Part shown: positions 1-8,009 of the stretch, one piece after another
How the letters are laid out: each line of letters opens with the position of its first letter
How positions within the stretch are numbered: the stretch's first letter is position 1
Program-made: the position numbers and the translations under genes
Assembly: GCF_040045035.1 (NCBI RefSeq)
Contig: NZ_JBDZDS010000003.1
Span: 186,001 to 250,000 of the forward strand
Direction: 5' to 3'
Source of the DNA: Pseudaminobacter sp040045035
GTDB lineage: Bacteria; Pseudomonadota; Alphaproteobacteria; Rhizobiales; Rhizobiaceae
DNA: 64,000 bases
Notes under the pieces: generated by a model
The model's database searches: none
Told to the model about the DNA's origin: nothing
What the model saw: only the letters and a program-made list of their open reading frames with translations

Positions 1-56
1 GGCAGAGCTTATCCCGAACGGCAACCCTATATGACCTTCGCGGAAGGAACGCCTGC

Positions 57-692
57 ATGACGCCGAAGGCCGTTTACTGGGACATGGACGGGACGCTGAT
101 CGACAGCGAGCCCTTGCACGCGCTGGCGCTGGCGACCGTGCTGAAAAGCCTCGGCATCACCCCACCGGACGACCTGCACGAGCGTGTTGTCGGCATCGCG
201 GCAGTGCCGGTCTACGAGATGCTGCAAGACGAGTTCGGCCTGAAGCTGCCATTCGACGACTGGATTCTGCGCAAATACGTCTACTACATGGAGCATCTCG
301 GCACGCTGAAGCCGCGGGTCGGCGCGGTGGAGGTCTACCGCGACCTGCGCGCCCAGGGCATGCCGCTGGCGGTGGTGTCGAATTCCGACCGGCTGATCGT
401 GGAAGCCAATCTGCGCGTGATCGGCGTGGACCGGCCGGGCCTGAAATGCGTGACCCGCAACGACGTGCGCAACGGCAAGCCTGATCCCGAGCCGTTTTTG
501 CGCGCGGCCTGGCTGACCGGGATAGACCCAGCCGAAACCTATGTGGTGGAAGACAGCCGTGCCGGCGCGACCGCCGGGGTGGCGGCCGGTATGCGCACGC
601 TGTTCTGGCCGCAGGAGCCGATGGACACGCCGCGCGGCGCGATCCGTGTCTCCAGCCTGGACGAGCTGAGAGCCCACCTCGGCGTGGACTGA
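57..692 (+). CDS. HAD-superfamily phosphatase (beta-phosphoglucomutase-like)
   Basis: A 211-residue cytosolic hydrolase of the haloacid dehalogenase superfamily, expected to dephosphorylate a small phospho-metabolite. Motif I is DMDGT at residues 9-13 (nucleophile D9, acid/base D11), motif II is VVSNSD with S108, motif III lysine is K141 in GKPDPEPF, and motif IV is VEDSRAG with D166. The helical insert between motif I and motif II is the class I cap of beta-phosphoglucomutase and phosphoglycolate phosphatase types. The start is supported by GGAAGGAA about 7 bases upstream of the ATG. Substrate cannot be read from the sequence. The convergent aldolase gene ends 23 bases downstream. Confidence 0.85.
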   Translation: MTPKAVYWDMDGTLIDSEPLHALALATVLKSLGITPPDDLHERVVGIAAVPVYEMLQDEFGLKLPFDDWILRKYVYYMEHLGTLKPRVGAVEVYRDLRAQGMPLAVVSNSDRLIVEANLRVIGVDRPGLKCVTRNDVRNGKPDPEPFLRAAWLTGIDPAETYVVEDSRAGATAGVAAGMRTLFWPQEPMDTPRGAIRVSSLDELRAHLGVD

Positions 693-714
693 GCGCGGGC
701 GGCGCGAAGCCGCA

Positions 715-1482
715 TCAGTTCCTGTAAGCAGGCTCCTGCTCGTCCAGGATTGCCTTGAGCTCGGCCAGATGGCGTTCGGCCTGGCCGGGATAGTCGTCCA
801 TTTCGCTGGCGGTCTTCTCGGCGATCTCATCGGACAGCACGCGCAGCGGCTGGCCCGTCCAAAGCGCTTTGATATAGGTTTCGGCGGCACGCTCGAAATA
901 ATAGAGCTGGTTGAAGGCGTCGGCGACGTTCTTGCCGATGACCATGACGCCATGGTTGCCCATGACCATCACCTTCACCTTCGGGTCGGCCAGCAGTTTT
1001 GAGCAGCGCTCGCCCTCCTCCTCGAAGGCCAGCCCGCCATAGTGCCCGTCGACGACATGGCGATTGAAGAACATCGCCGAGTTCTGGTCGATGGGCGGCA
1101 GCCGGGAATCGGCCAGCGAGGCCAGCACCGTGGCGTGGATCGAGTGCACGTGCAGCACGCAGCGCGCATGCGGGCAGTTGCGGTGGACGGAGCCGTGCAG
1201 GCCCCAGGCCGTCGGGTCCGGCGCGTCGGGCCGGTTCATCGTCTCGGGGTCATTGGCATCGATCAGCAACAGGTCGCTGGCCTTGATGCGCGAGAAGTGC
1301 ACCTGGTTGGGGTTCATCAGGAACTGGGAGCCGTCTTCGTTGACCGCCAGCGAAAAATGGTTGGCGACGGCTTCGTGCATGTTGAGCCTGGCGGTCCAGC
1401 GGAAGGCGCAGGCGAGATCGACGCGCTCCTCATAGTAAGGCAGGTTGGTGCGGCTCTTGGCCGGCAGATGCGTGACGCTCAT
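715..1482 (-). CDS. Class II aldolase/adducin family protein
   Basis: A 255-residue protein of the class II (zinc) aldolase/adducin family. The metal-binding pattern is visible as LHVHSIHATVL in mid-protein and MGNHGVMVIG later. Family members cleave fuculose-, rhamnulose- or ribulose-phosphates, or act as non-aldolase relatives. Rhizobial genomes carry several paralogues of unknown substrate, so no specific reaction is claimed. The start is ATG at 1482, preceded by AAAGGGGAATGCC; the frame stays open upstream to 1578, but that extension is arginine-rich and lacks a better ribosome site. The true rhamnulose aldolase of this window lies at 41.8-43.9 kb and is a different protein. Confidence 0.8.
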   Translation of the reverse strand: MSVTHLPAKSRTNLPYYEERVDLACAFRWTARLNMHEAVANHFSLAVNEDGSQFLMNPNQVHFSRIKASDLLLIDANDPETMNRPDAPDPTAWGLHGSVHRNCPHARCVLHVHSIHATVLASLADSRLPPIDQNSAMFFNRHVVDGHYGGLAFEEEGERCSKLLADPKVKVMVMGNHGVMVIGKNVADAFNQLYYFERAAETYIKALWTGQPLRVLSDEIAEKTASEMDDYPGQAERHLAELKAILDEQEPAYRN

Positions 1483-1679
1483 GGCATTCCCCTTTTGGTT
1501 GGAGCAAGGATGCCTTCGACGCCGTCGCCGGGCAACCGGAATCGCCGCTGTCTCAAGCGCTGGCTGCGACTGGTCCATCGTCGGCGGAACGATCGACAGC
1601 GCGGCGCGTTCGGTAAAGAGGGCTAGTCGACGCGGCCAATTGGGGCGTGCCCAGCCGAATCCCGAAGCCAGGAGGCGAC

Positions 1680-2381
1680 GTGGCGGAACCCGACGAACTG
1701 CTGTTCATGATCGATGTCGACGACACGCTGCTCGACAACGACCGTTTCGCCGTCGACCTCACCGAACGACTGGACATGGCGTTCGGCAAGGAGGAGTGCG
1801 AGCGGTACTGGCGCATCTACGACGAACGGCGCGAAAGCCTGGGCTATGCCGACTATCTCGGCACGCTGCAGACATTTCGCTTCCAGAACGCGGACGAGCC
1901 GAACCTGCTGCAGATGTCGCAATTCCTGCTCGACTATCCCTTCGCCGAAAGGCTTTATCCGCACGCGCTTGCGGTGGTCCGGCACTTGCGTGTCATGGGC
2001 GGGGCGATCGTGCTTTCGGACGGAGATATCGTGTTCCAGCCGCACAAGATCCGGCGCTCCGGCCTTTGGGACGCGGTTGAGGGCCGCGTTCTGGTCTATC
2101 TGCACAAGGAACGGATGCTGGACGTGGTGCAGCGGCACTTTCCGGCGCGGCGCTATGTGATGCTGGACGACAAGCCGCATTTGCTTGCCGCGATGAAGCG
2201 CCGGCTCGGCGACCAGCTGACCACCGTGTTCGTGCGCCAGGGGCACTATGCGGCCAAGGCTGCCAGCCTCGAGATCGACCCGGCGCCCGACATGGCGGTC
2301 GACCGCATCGGCGACCTGCTCGGTTTCGCACGGTCCGATTTTGAGGCTTCTGCCCCGGCACTCCGCACGGGCGACGGATAG
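1680..2381 (+). CDS. HAD family hydrolase
   Basis: A 233-residue haloacid dehalogenase-type protein. Motif I is DVDDTLLDND near residue 12, motif II is IVLSDGD in mid-protein, and a motif IV-like VMLDDKPHLL follows. The long alpha-helical segment after motif I looks like a cap domain. I chose GTG at 1680 because an ideal AGGAGG lies five bases upstream; the in-frame ATG at 1647 has no ribosome site. It is probably a small-molecule phosphatase; the substrate is unknown. It is convergent with ybgC downstream. Confidence 0.78.
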   Translation: MAEPDELLFMIDVDDTLLDNDRFAVDLTERLDMAFGKEECERYWRIYDERRESLGYADYLGTLQTFRFQNADEPNLLQMSQFLLDYPFAERLYPHALAVVRHLRVMGGAIVLSDGDIVFQPHKIRRSGLWDAVEGRVLVYLHKERMLDVVQRHFPARRYVMLDDKPHLLAAMKRRLGDQLTTVFVRQGHYAAKAASLEIDPAPDMAVDRIGDLLGFARSDFEASAPALRTGDG

Positions 2382-2403
2382 GCCACGCGGCTGCCGCGCC
2401 GCC

Positions 2404-2871
2404 TCAGCCGCGTGGCATGAACGCCTCGATCCACTCGCGCGGGAAGCGGCGCGGGCGGCCGTTTTCGCCGATGATCGCCGCCTCCACCTTGGCCTCCACC
2501 AGCACCTCGTCGTCGCGCTTCAACTGCTGCGCCATGCGGATACGCGCGCCGGAAATCTCTTCCGTGCGCGTGTCGACGGTGAGGATGTCGTCGATGCGGG
2601 CGGGGCTGCGGAAATCAATCTCCATCCGCCGCACGATCCAGACCAGCTTTTCGCCATGCTTGCCGTCGGCAAGTTCGGTGTGATGCACGCCGGCCAGGCG
2701 CAGGAAGTCGGAGCGGCCGCGCTCGAAGAACTCCAGGTAGCGGGCGTGATAGACGACACCGGAGAAGTCGGTGTCGGCGTAATAGACCCGCGCCATCAGG
2801 CGGTGGCCGAACGGCGTCAGCTCGCCGGCGATGCCAGCCGTCAGCCTTTCGCGTTCACCATGATCGTCCAT
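2404..2871 (-). CDS. ybgC: YbgC-type acyl-CoA thioesterase (Tol-Pal associated)
   Basis: A 155-residue hotdog-fold thioesterase of the 4-hydroxybenzoyl-CoA thioesterase/YbgC family, acting on acyl-CoA or acyl-ACP at the inner face of the membrane. The signature YYADTDFSGVVYHARY near residues 30-45 holds the catalytic aspartate. In many proteobacteria ybgC sits directly before tolQ. Here it lies downstream of ruvB in the same orientation but is cut off from it by a GH5 gene on the other strand, and tolQ is about 25 kb away. That suggests local rearrangement of an ancestral ruvCAB-ybgC-tol block. Confidence 0.88.
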   Translation of the reverse strand: MDDHGERERLTAGIAGELTPFGHRLMARVYYADTDFSGVVYHARYLEFFERGRSDFLRLAGVHHTELADGKHGEKLVWIVRRMEIDFRSPARIDDILTVDTRTEEISGARIRMAQQLKRDDEVLVEAKVEAAIIGENGRPRRFPREWIEAFMPRG

Positions 2872-2947
2872 CGTGCTTCCCTTTCGCTATCAAGCCGACA
2901 GGTATCGTGCGAAAGTGGCGCCGTCGAGAGGGCTTTGGGAAGGCGAG

Positions 2948-4210
2948 ATGGCATCCCGAATGACATCGCCGGGGGTATTCAAGGCCGCGCTGATGGCGCT
3001 GACGTTGATGGTCGCATTGGGCACGACGGCGCAGGCGGCCAGCTTTTCGATGAAACGCGGCATCAACCTCGACATCTGGACCACCTGGCCGGACGAAAGC
3101 CGCTGGGGTGACGAAGACGCCATCCTGCCTTTTCCCGAGTGGCGCAAGACCGAGGGCACCGCCGACCTCAAGCTGCTGAAGGAAACCGGGTTCGACTTCG
3201 TGCGCATGCCGGTCGATCCGGCGCCCTTCCTTTCCGACAAGACATTGCCGCTGCGAGAAAAACTGTTCGCCTCGGTGTTGGAGTCGGTGCGCATGATCAA
3301 CGCGGCCGGGCTCAAAGTGGTGGTGGACATACATCTGGTGCCGTCCGGCGGCAGCCGCTCGATCGGCATGGCCGAGGTGATGGAGGACAAAAAGCAGTTC
3401 GACGCCTATGTCGAAGTGGTGCGGCAGACGGCACGGCTGCTTGCTAAGGAAGATCCCGCGCTGGTGGCCTTCGAGCCGATGAACGAGCCGGTGATCGACT
3501 GCGGGGACGACAAGACGAATCTCTGGCCAGAAAGGCTGCAGCGGCTGTTTGCCGCCGCCCGCGCCTCGGCCCCGCCGCTGACGCTTGTGCTGAGCGGCGG
3601 CTGCTATTCGAGTGCGAACGCGTTGGCGAAGGTCGATCCGGCGAAGGTGCCCGACGACAACGTCATCTGGACCTTCCATTCCTATGAGCCTTTCCTGCTG
3701 ACCCATCAGGGCGCGACCTGGGCCGGTGACTTCATCCGCTACGTGACCGGCTTGCATTTCCCCCTGGAGGACGCGCATCGGGACGACTTGCGGGGCACGC
3801 TCGCCCGGATCCGCAAAGCGATCAAGGCGGAGGCGCCTCGGGCGCGACAGGCCGACATGCTCGCCTATCTCGACGAGCAGATCGCCGCCATCAACACGGA
3901 AAAGAAGCTGGATGGGCTGATGGACGCGCCCTTTCTGGCCGTGGAAAGCTGGTCCCAGGCGCATGGCGTCAAACCGGAAGACATCTTCCTCGGCGAGTTC
4001 GGCATGATCCGCCAGGAATATGGCAATCCATATGTGATGCCCGCCGACGACCGTGCGGCCTATGTTCGCGATGTGATCGGAGAGGCGGAGCGCCGCGGCT
4101 TTTCCTGGGCAATCTGGGGATATGGCGGCGCGTTCGGCGTGGTCGACGAGTTCGACGGGCGAAGGGCCGAGCCGGACGTGCTGGACGTTGTGAGGGGATT
4201 GAAACGCTAG
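2948..4210 (+). CDS. Secreted glycoside hydrolase family 5 (cellulase-like)
   Basis: A 420-residue exported glycosidase. Residues 1-31 are a signal peptide ending in TTAQAA. The GH5 barrel has the acid/base glutamate in EPMNEP (E180) and the nucleophile glutamate in LGEFGM (E350), both in their expected positions, plus HSYEP and a WAIWGYGG strand near the end. It should hydrolyse a beta-1,4-glucan-type polymer in the periplasm or outside the cell; rhizobial relatives act in cellulose or exopolysaccharide turnover. The start at 2948 is preceded by GGGAAGGCGAG; the frame is open from 2873. It is flanked by ybgC (divergent) and ruvB (convergent), so it interrupts an otherwise DNA-repair/envelope block. 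Confidence 0.85.
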   Translation: MASRMTSPGVFKAALMALTLMVALGTTAQAASFSMKRGINLDIWTTWPDESRWGDEDAILPFPEWRKTEGTADLKLLKETGFDFVRMPVDPAPFLSDKTLPLREKLFASVLESVRMINAAGLKVVVDIHLVPSGGSRSIGMAEVMEDKKQFDAYVEVVRQTARLLAKEDPALVAFEPMNEPVIDCGDDKTNLWPERLQRLFAAARASAPPLTLVLSGGCYSSANALAKVDPAKVPDDNVIWTFHSYEPFLLTHQGATWAGDFIRYVTGLHFPLEDAHRDDLRGTLARIRKAIKAEAPRARQADMLAYLDEQIAAINTEKKLDGLMDAPFLAVESWSQAHGVKPEDIFLGEFGMIRQEYGNPYVMPADDRAAYVRDVIGEAERRGFSWAIWGYGGAFGVVDEFDGRRAEPDVLDVVRGLKR

Positions 4211-4218
4211 GCGAAGCT

Positions 4219-4234
4219 CCCAAAGCGCTTTGGG
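4219..4234. terminator. Perfect 16-bp palindrome between convergent genes
   Basis: CCCAAAGCGCTTTGGG is a perfect 8+8 palindrome lying 9 bases after the GH5 stop and 28 bases before the ruvB stop. It has no U-tract on either side, so it may be a bidirectional transcript-end hairpin or a protein site; termination is an inference from position. Confidence 0.35.
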
Positions 4235-4261
4235 ATGCGCTTTTCGCCCGAAACTGCGCGC

Positions 4262-5299
4262 CTACTCCTCCTGAAACAGGTTGATCTGCTGCTGGACCAG
4301 TTCCCTCGGCGCTTCCAGCCCCAGATGCTTCCAGGCGTTCGCCGTCAGCATGCGGCCGCGCGGCGTGCGCTGGATGAATCCTTGCTGGATGAGATAGGGC
4401 TCGATGATGTCCTCGATGGCATCGCGCGGCTCCGACAGGCCGGCCGCGATGGTTTCGATGCCGACCGGCCCACCGCCGAAATTCATCGCGATCATGGAGA
4501 GATAGCGCCGGTCGAGCTGGTCGAGCCCGAGCGCGTCAACCTCCAGCCGCGACAGCGCCTCGTCGGCGATCTTCCGGTTGACGATCTCGGCGCCGGCCAC
4601 GGTGGCGAAGTCACGTACCCGGCGCAGCAGCCGGCCGGCAATGCGCGGCGTGCCGCGCGAGCGGCGGGCGATCTCGACGGCGCCGTCGTCGCCCATCGGC
4701 AGGCCAAGGATGCGCGCGCCGCGCCGGACGATCAGCTCCAGCTCCTCGACAGTGTAGAAGTTCAACCGGACCGGAATGCCAAAGCGGTCGCGCAGCGGGT
4801 TGGTGAGCAGGCCGAGCCGGGTGGTAGCGGCAACCAGCGTGAATTTCGCCAGGTCGATCTTGACCGAGCGTGCCGCCGGCCCCTCGCCGATGATGAGGTC
4901 GAGCTGATAATCCTCCATCGCCGGATAGAGGATTTCCTCCACCGCCGGGCTGAGGCGATGGATCTCGTCGATGAAGAGCACGTCGCGCTCTTCCAGATTG
5001 GTGAGCAGCGCCGCGAGATCGCCGGCCTTGGCGATGACCGGGCCGGAGGTGGAGCGGAAATTGACGCCAAGCTCGCGCGCCATGATCTGCGCCAGCGTAG
5101 TCTTGCCCAGGCCCGGCGGGCCGACGAACAGCACGTGGTCGAGCGCTTCGCCGCGCCCCTTGGCCGCCTCGATGAAGATCTTGAGATTGGCGCGCGCGGC
5201 CGCCTGGCCGACGAATTCGTCAAGGCTCTGCGGGCGCAGCGTCGAATCGACGTCCTCGCCGCGCTTGTCGGCCGAGATGAGACGGGATTGGGTGTTCAT
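4262..5299 (-). CDS. ruvB: Holliday junction branch migration ATPase RuvB
   Basis: A 345-residue AAA+ motor that drives branch migration of Holliday junctions together with RuvA. Walker A is GPPGLGKT at residues 60-67, Walker B is FIDEIHRL around 110, and the C-terminal winged-helix domain ends the protein. Its length is typical of the family. It is the last gene of the minus-strand ruv series, 43 bases after ruvA, and very probably co-transcribed with it. The N-terminal RPQSLDEFVGQ segment is the conserved RuvB start region. Confidence 0.97.
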   Translation of the reverse strand: MNTQSRLISADKRGEDVDSTLRPQSLDEFVGQAAARANLKIFIEAAKGRGEALDHVLFVGPPGLGKTTLAQIMARELGVNFRSTSGPVIAKAGDLAALLTNLEERDVLFIDEIHRLSPAVEEILYPAMEDYQLDLIIGEGPAARSVKIDLAKFTLVAATTRLGLLTNPLRDRFGIPVRLNFYTVEELELIVRRGARILGLPMGDDGAVEIARRSRGTPRIAGRLLRRVRDFATVAGAEIVNRKIADEALSRLEVDALGLDQLDRRYLSMIAMNFGGGPVGIETIAAGLSEPRDAIEDIIEPYLIQQGFIQRTPRGRMLTANAWKHLGLEAPRELVQQQINLFQEE

Positions 5300-5342
5300 G
5301 CGCCCCTCCTCGCATGGACAGCGCCTACGGACAAGCCGAGGC

Positions 5343-5963
5343 TCACCGCGCCAGTTCCTTCAGGCCAAGGCGGATGAGCTTCGACGAATCCGCTTCCTCG
5401 CCCGCCGTCTTCAGAGCCGCGGATACGGCGTTGGCGGCAATGTCGCGCGAATAGCCGAGATTGACCAGCGCCGAGACCGCGTCGGCAATCGGCGCCGGCG
5501 CAACGCCCTCGCCCAGCTCCTGCTTGAGGCCGATGGTGCCCACGGCTTCGCCGGCAAAGGCAGGGGCCTTGTTCTTGAGTTCGGTGACGATGCGCTCGGC
5601 CACCTTCTTGCCCACGCCCGGCGCGCGGCTGACCATGGCGATGTCGCGCAGCGCAATGGCATTGGCGAGGTCGCTCGGGGTCAGCGTGGAGAGCACCGCC
5701 AGCGCCACCTTGGCGCCCACGCCCTGCACATTGGTCTGCAGCAGGCGGAACCACTCGCGCTCCAGCGCGGTCTGGAAGCCGTAAAGCCGGATCATGTCCT
5801 CGCGGACATAGGTTTCGATGAACAGCACCGCCGCCTCGCCGGCGCCGGGAAGCGAAGCCAGCGTGCGCGCCGAGCAATAGGCCACATAGCAGACGCCGTG
5901 GACGTCGATGACGCAGTGGTCTTCGGCGATTTCGTCCACCGTGCCCTTGAGCTTGCCGATCAT
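5343..5963 (-). CDS. ruvA: Holliday junction DNA-binding protein RuvA
   Basis: A 206-residue junction-binding protein. Residues 1-65 form the OB-fold (MIGKLKGTVDEI, then YVREDMIRLYGF), followed by helix-hairpin-helix motifs with GVGAKVALAVLS and APGVGKKVAERIV, and a short C-terminal domain that contacts RuvB. The ATG follows the vapC TAG stop with no spacer (TAGATG), and its ribosome site GGAG lies inside the last codons of vapC. Translation of ruvA may therefore be coupled to that of the inserted toxin gene. Confidence 0.96.
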   Translation of the reverse strand: MIGKLKGTVDEIAEDHCVIDVHGVCYVAYCSARTLASLPGAGEAAVLFIETYVREDMIRLYGFQTALEREWFRLLQTNVQGVGAKVALAVLSTLTPSDLANAIALRDIAMVSRAPGVGKKVAERIVTELKNKAPAFAGEAVGTIGLKQELGEGVAPAPIADAVSALVNLGYSRDIAANAVSAALKTAGEEADSSKLIRLGLKELAR

Positions 5964-6398
5964 CTAGTCGTTCTCCAGCGGATAGGTTTCGGGGCTCAAT
6001 ATGTTGAGACTGGGGAAGTAGGAGCGATACCGACCCGGATCGCGCGTCAGCAGTCGATGACCCGCGACCGCCGCGTGCGCGCCGATGAGGAAATCCGGCA
6101 AGGTTCTTTCCCGCCTTCCGCCGCGCAGGCGATAGAGTGTATGGACCGCACCGGCCGAGAAAGCGGCGTCGAAAGGAAAATCTTCGCGGACGGGCTGTAG
6201 CCAGGCGAATGCGCGCGCCAGCGCCTCCTCGCCGAGAGATGGCTTTGAAAGCTCGGCCCAGACGATCGCGCTGAAAACAACCGGCCCTTCAGCAAGCGCC
6301 CGTTTCAGGGCGGTCAGCGACCAATGCCGCGTCTCCAGCTCCGCCGGGCCCAGCACGTCGATCAGGACATTGGTGTCAATGAGGGTCGAGATCTTCAC
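5964..6398 (-). CDS. vapC: PIN-domain toxin ribonuclease (VapC family)
   Basis: A 144-residue PIN-domain nuclease, toxin of a type II toxin-antitoxin pair. The acidic metal-binding set is present: D8 in LIDTN, E49 in WAEL, D102 in PDFLIGAHA and D120 in LLTRD, so the enzyme looks intact. It starts at GTG 6398 inside the 3' end of the antitoxin gene (23-base overlap), the usual coupling in vapBC. Downstream it abuts ruvA with no gap. Known family members cleave tRNA or rRNA; the target here is unknown. Confidence 0.87.
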   Translation of the reverse strand: MKISTLIDTNVLIDVLGPAELETRHWSLTALKRALAEGPVVFSAIVWAELSKPSLGEEALARAFAWLQPVREDFPFDAAFSAGAVHTLYRLRGGRRERTLPDFLIGAHAAVAGHRLLTRDPGRYRSYFPSLNILSPETYPLEND

Positions 6399-6639
6399 GC
6401 GGTCCCCGCAGCCAATCCACATAGGCCTTTCCGTCCATCCCCATGGTGTCGAAAGTGCCTGCCACGCTCGCGGCCCATTCCTCGAAGGTCTGCTCTTTCT
6501 GCTCGGTCGAAGCTTCCCGCCTCTCCAGCACCACGACGGAGTCCCGCTCCACGAAATCAACCTCGCTGCCGGGACCGATGCCCAGCCGCTCGCGGATTTC
6601 CTTCGGGATGGTGACCTGGCCTTTTTCGGTGACGCGCAT
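6376..6639 (-). CDS. vapB: AbrB/MazE-fold antitoxin (VapB family)
   Basis: An 87-residue antitoxin. Residues 1-45 are a swapped-hairpin AbrB DNA-binding domain (VTEKGQVTIPKEIRERLGI), which should bind its own promoter. The C-terminal half is the acidic, flexible segment that wraps the toxin (EEWAASVAGTFDTMGMDGKA). The start codon directly follows a perfect inverted repeat that also contains the ribosome site. The gene lies 61 bases downstream of ruvC and has its own promoter-like sequence there, so the module can be expressed apart from ruvC. Confidence 0.87.
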   Translation of the reverse strand: MRVTEKGQVTIPKEIRERLGIGPGSEVDFVERDSVVVLERREASTEQKEQTFEEWAASVAGTFDTMGMDGKAYVDWLRGPREDLDPH

Positions 6640-6687
6640 GGTAATACCTCTGCGGTATTACTTACTCGCGACACCAGAACAAGTCAA
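6640..6687 (-). promoter_or_regulatory. vapBC promoter and autoregulatory operator
   Basis: An inverted repeat GTAATACC-N5-GGTATTAC (6641-6661) sits immediately upstream of the vapB ATG and encloses its AGAGG ribosome site. Further upstream on the minus strand TTGACT (6682-6687) and TAAGTA (6659-6664) are spaced by 17 bases, a good sigma-70 promoter. The -10 element overlaps the repeat, the geometry expected for autorepression by the VapBC complex. Confidence 0.65.
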
Positions 6688-6700
6688 GAACATCGACAAA

Positions 6701-7213
6701 TCAGCCAGTCAGTGCGGCAAGCCGGGAGGTCACGCTCTGCCGGTGATGGGCGTGGCAGATGGCAATCGCCAGCGCATCGGCCGAATCGGCGCCGTCGAAG
6801 ATCGCCTTCGGCATCAGCACCTTCACCATCATCTGGATCTGCTTCTTGTCGCCATGGCCGACGCCGATCACCGCCTTCTTGACGGCGTTGGGCGCATACT
6901 CGGCGACCGGCAGACCGGCGCGGGCCGGAACCACCATGGCGATGCCGCGCGCCTGGCCGAGCTTGATGGTGGCGGTGGCGTCCTTGTTGGCGAAGGTGAT
7001 TTCCACCGCCGCCTCGTCCGGCATCTGGCGGTGCAGCACGTCCGCCAGCCCGTCATGCAGCTGGCAGAGGCGGCTGGCGAGCGTGGCCTTGTCGTCGGAG
7101 CGCACCGTTCCGGCCGCCACAAAGCGCAGCGAATTGCCGAGCGACTCGACAATGCCCCAGCCGGTACGCCGAAGCCCCGGGTCTATTCCGATGATGCGAA
7201 TCGCTTGGTTCAT
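6701..7213 (-). CDS. ruvC: Holliday junction resolvase RuvC
   Basis: A 170-residue endonuclease that cuts Holliday junctions. The RNase H-like fold begins with RIIGIDPGLRRTGWG holding the first catalytic aspartate (D11); acidic residues in AAVEITFANKDA and a late HHRQS segment complete the site. Normally ruvC is directly followed by ruvA; here vapBC separates them. Length is typical for alphaproteobacterial RuvC. Confidence 0.96.
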   Translation of the reverse strand: MNQAIRIIGIDPGLRRTGWGIVESLGNSLRFVAAGTVRSDDKATLASRLCQLHDGLADVLHRQMPDEAAVEITFANKDATATIKLGQARGIAMVVPARAGLPVAEYAPNAVKKAVIGVGHGDKKQIQMMVKVLMPKAIFDGADSADALAIAICHAHHRQSVTSRLAALTG

Positions 7214-7256
7214 GCGGCGACTGTACCTCCGCCGCCGCGATGTGCCAGAATTTTGT

Positions 7257-7271
7257 GAACAAACCGGAAAC
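7257..7271. promoter_or_regulatory. SOS-box-like sequence upstream of ruvC
   Basis: GAAC-N7-AAAC occurs 44 bases upstream of the ruvC start. The alphaproteobacterial LexA box is GAAC-N7-GAAC, so this has one mismatch in the second half. Position is right for SOS control of ruvC, but a single imperfect match is weak evidence. Confidence 0.3.
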
Positions 7272-7303
7272 GAAGCGGTGGAAGCCTGCTTCAGGACGAT
7301 TGC

Positions 7304-7837
7304 CTAGCCCCGCGCGAAGGCGGTGTTGAGCAGCATGATCTGGTCTGAGACCGGATTGCTGCGGCGCAGCGCAGTATTGGCAGCAAAGGCGGAGTGATCG
7401 CCGTAGATCTCGTCGTCCATGCGGCGCACCAGCGCCTGCAGGCTGAGCGAGCGGTTGACGAGGTCGACAAAGGTCTCGGGCAACTCGGCCCAGCCGGTGG
7501 CATCCTCGCGCGCGGAGGCGGTGTCGAGCCGCACCTTGGATTTTTCAGACGCGACCTGATCGCGCGTCATTTCGCCGGAATTGGCGGCGCGCTGCAGCAG
7601 CAGCCAGGACGCGACCTGCATGAGACGCGTGGTCAGGCGCATCGATTCGGCCGCATAGAGGGTGGCGGCCGCCCGCGACAGCTTCTTGGCCTCGATCCGG
7701 CCCTGGCCGTCGAGATATTCGGCGGTCTGCTCGACCAGCCCCATTCCCTCGTCGTAGAGCGGTTTGAAGGAGTGCGAGAACACCCGCCGCTCCGCCAAGC
7801 GGATCGTGTTGCCACTTCCCATCGATGGCTCGCTCAT
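7304..7837 (-). CDS. rcdA: RcdA family protease adaptor (DUF1465), regulator of CtrA degradation
   Basis: A 177-residue helical protein matching the DUF1465/RcdA family. RcdA delivers the cell-cycle regulator CtrA and other substrates to the ClpXP protease with CpdR and PopA in Caulobacter. Visible conserved stretches are FSHSFKPLYDEGMGLVEQTA, AAATLYAAESMRLTTRLMQ and LVNRSLSLQALVRRMD. I start it at ATG 7837 with AGAGG upstream; the frame is open to 7957 but that extension lacks a ribosome site. A perfect CtrA box lies 125 bases upstream, in line with feedback of CtrA on its own turnover factor. Confidence 0.8.
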   Translation of the reverse strand: MSEPSMGSGNTIRLAERRVFSHSFKPLYDEGMGLVEQTAEYLDGQGRIEAKKLSRAAATLYAAESMRLTTRLMQVASWLLLQRAANSGEMTRDQVASEKSKVRLDTASAREDATGWAELPETFVDLVNRSLSLQALVRRMDDEIYGDHSAFAANTALRRSNPVSDQIMLLNTAFARG

Positions 7838-7961
7838 CGTTATGCCTCTGCAACCACTCATCATTGGCGATCTGGTGCCATACCCGACACCGTCGGTCGC
7901 CTGCTGCCCGTCTTTTAGGTGTGGAAAATGCTCCCGCCGAGGGCTGAACGCAAGCATATGT

Positions 7962-7977
7962 TTAACGGAGGGTTAAC
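7962..7977. promoter_or_regulatory. Perfect CtrA box upstream of rcdA
   Basis: TTAA-CGGAGGG-TTAAC matches the full CtrA consensus TTAA-N7-TTAAC exactly. It lies between rcdA and the terminator of the candidate sRNA. CtrA control of rcdA is known in Caulobacter; here it is inferred from the site. Confidence 0.65.
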
Positions 7978-8009
7978 GCGCCTACTGGCCGTTCGCCGGC
8001 ACAGCCGGC

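Noticed and set aside
715..1482. Class II aldolase as fuculose- or rhamnulose-phosphate aldolase
   Set aside because: No sugar catabolic genes adjoin it, and the rhamnose aldolase of this window is a separate fusion protein. Substrate left open.
5964..6674. Long N-terminal version of the PIN-domain protein
   Set aside because: The upstream part of the frame is antitoxin coding sequence in another frame; the PIN domain itself begins at GTG 6398.
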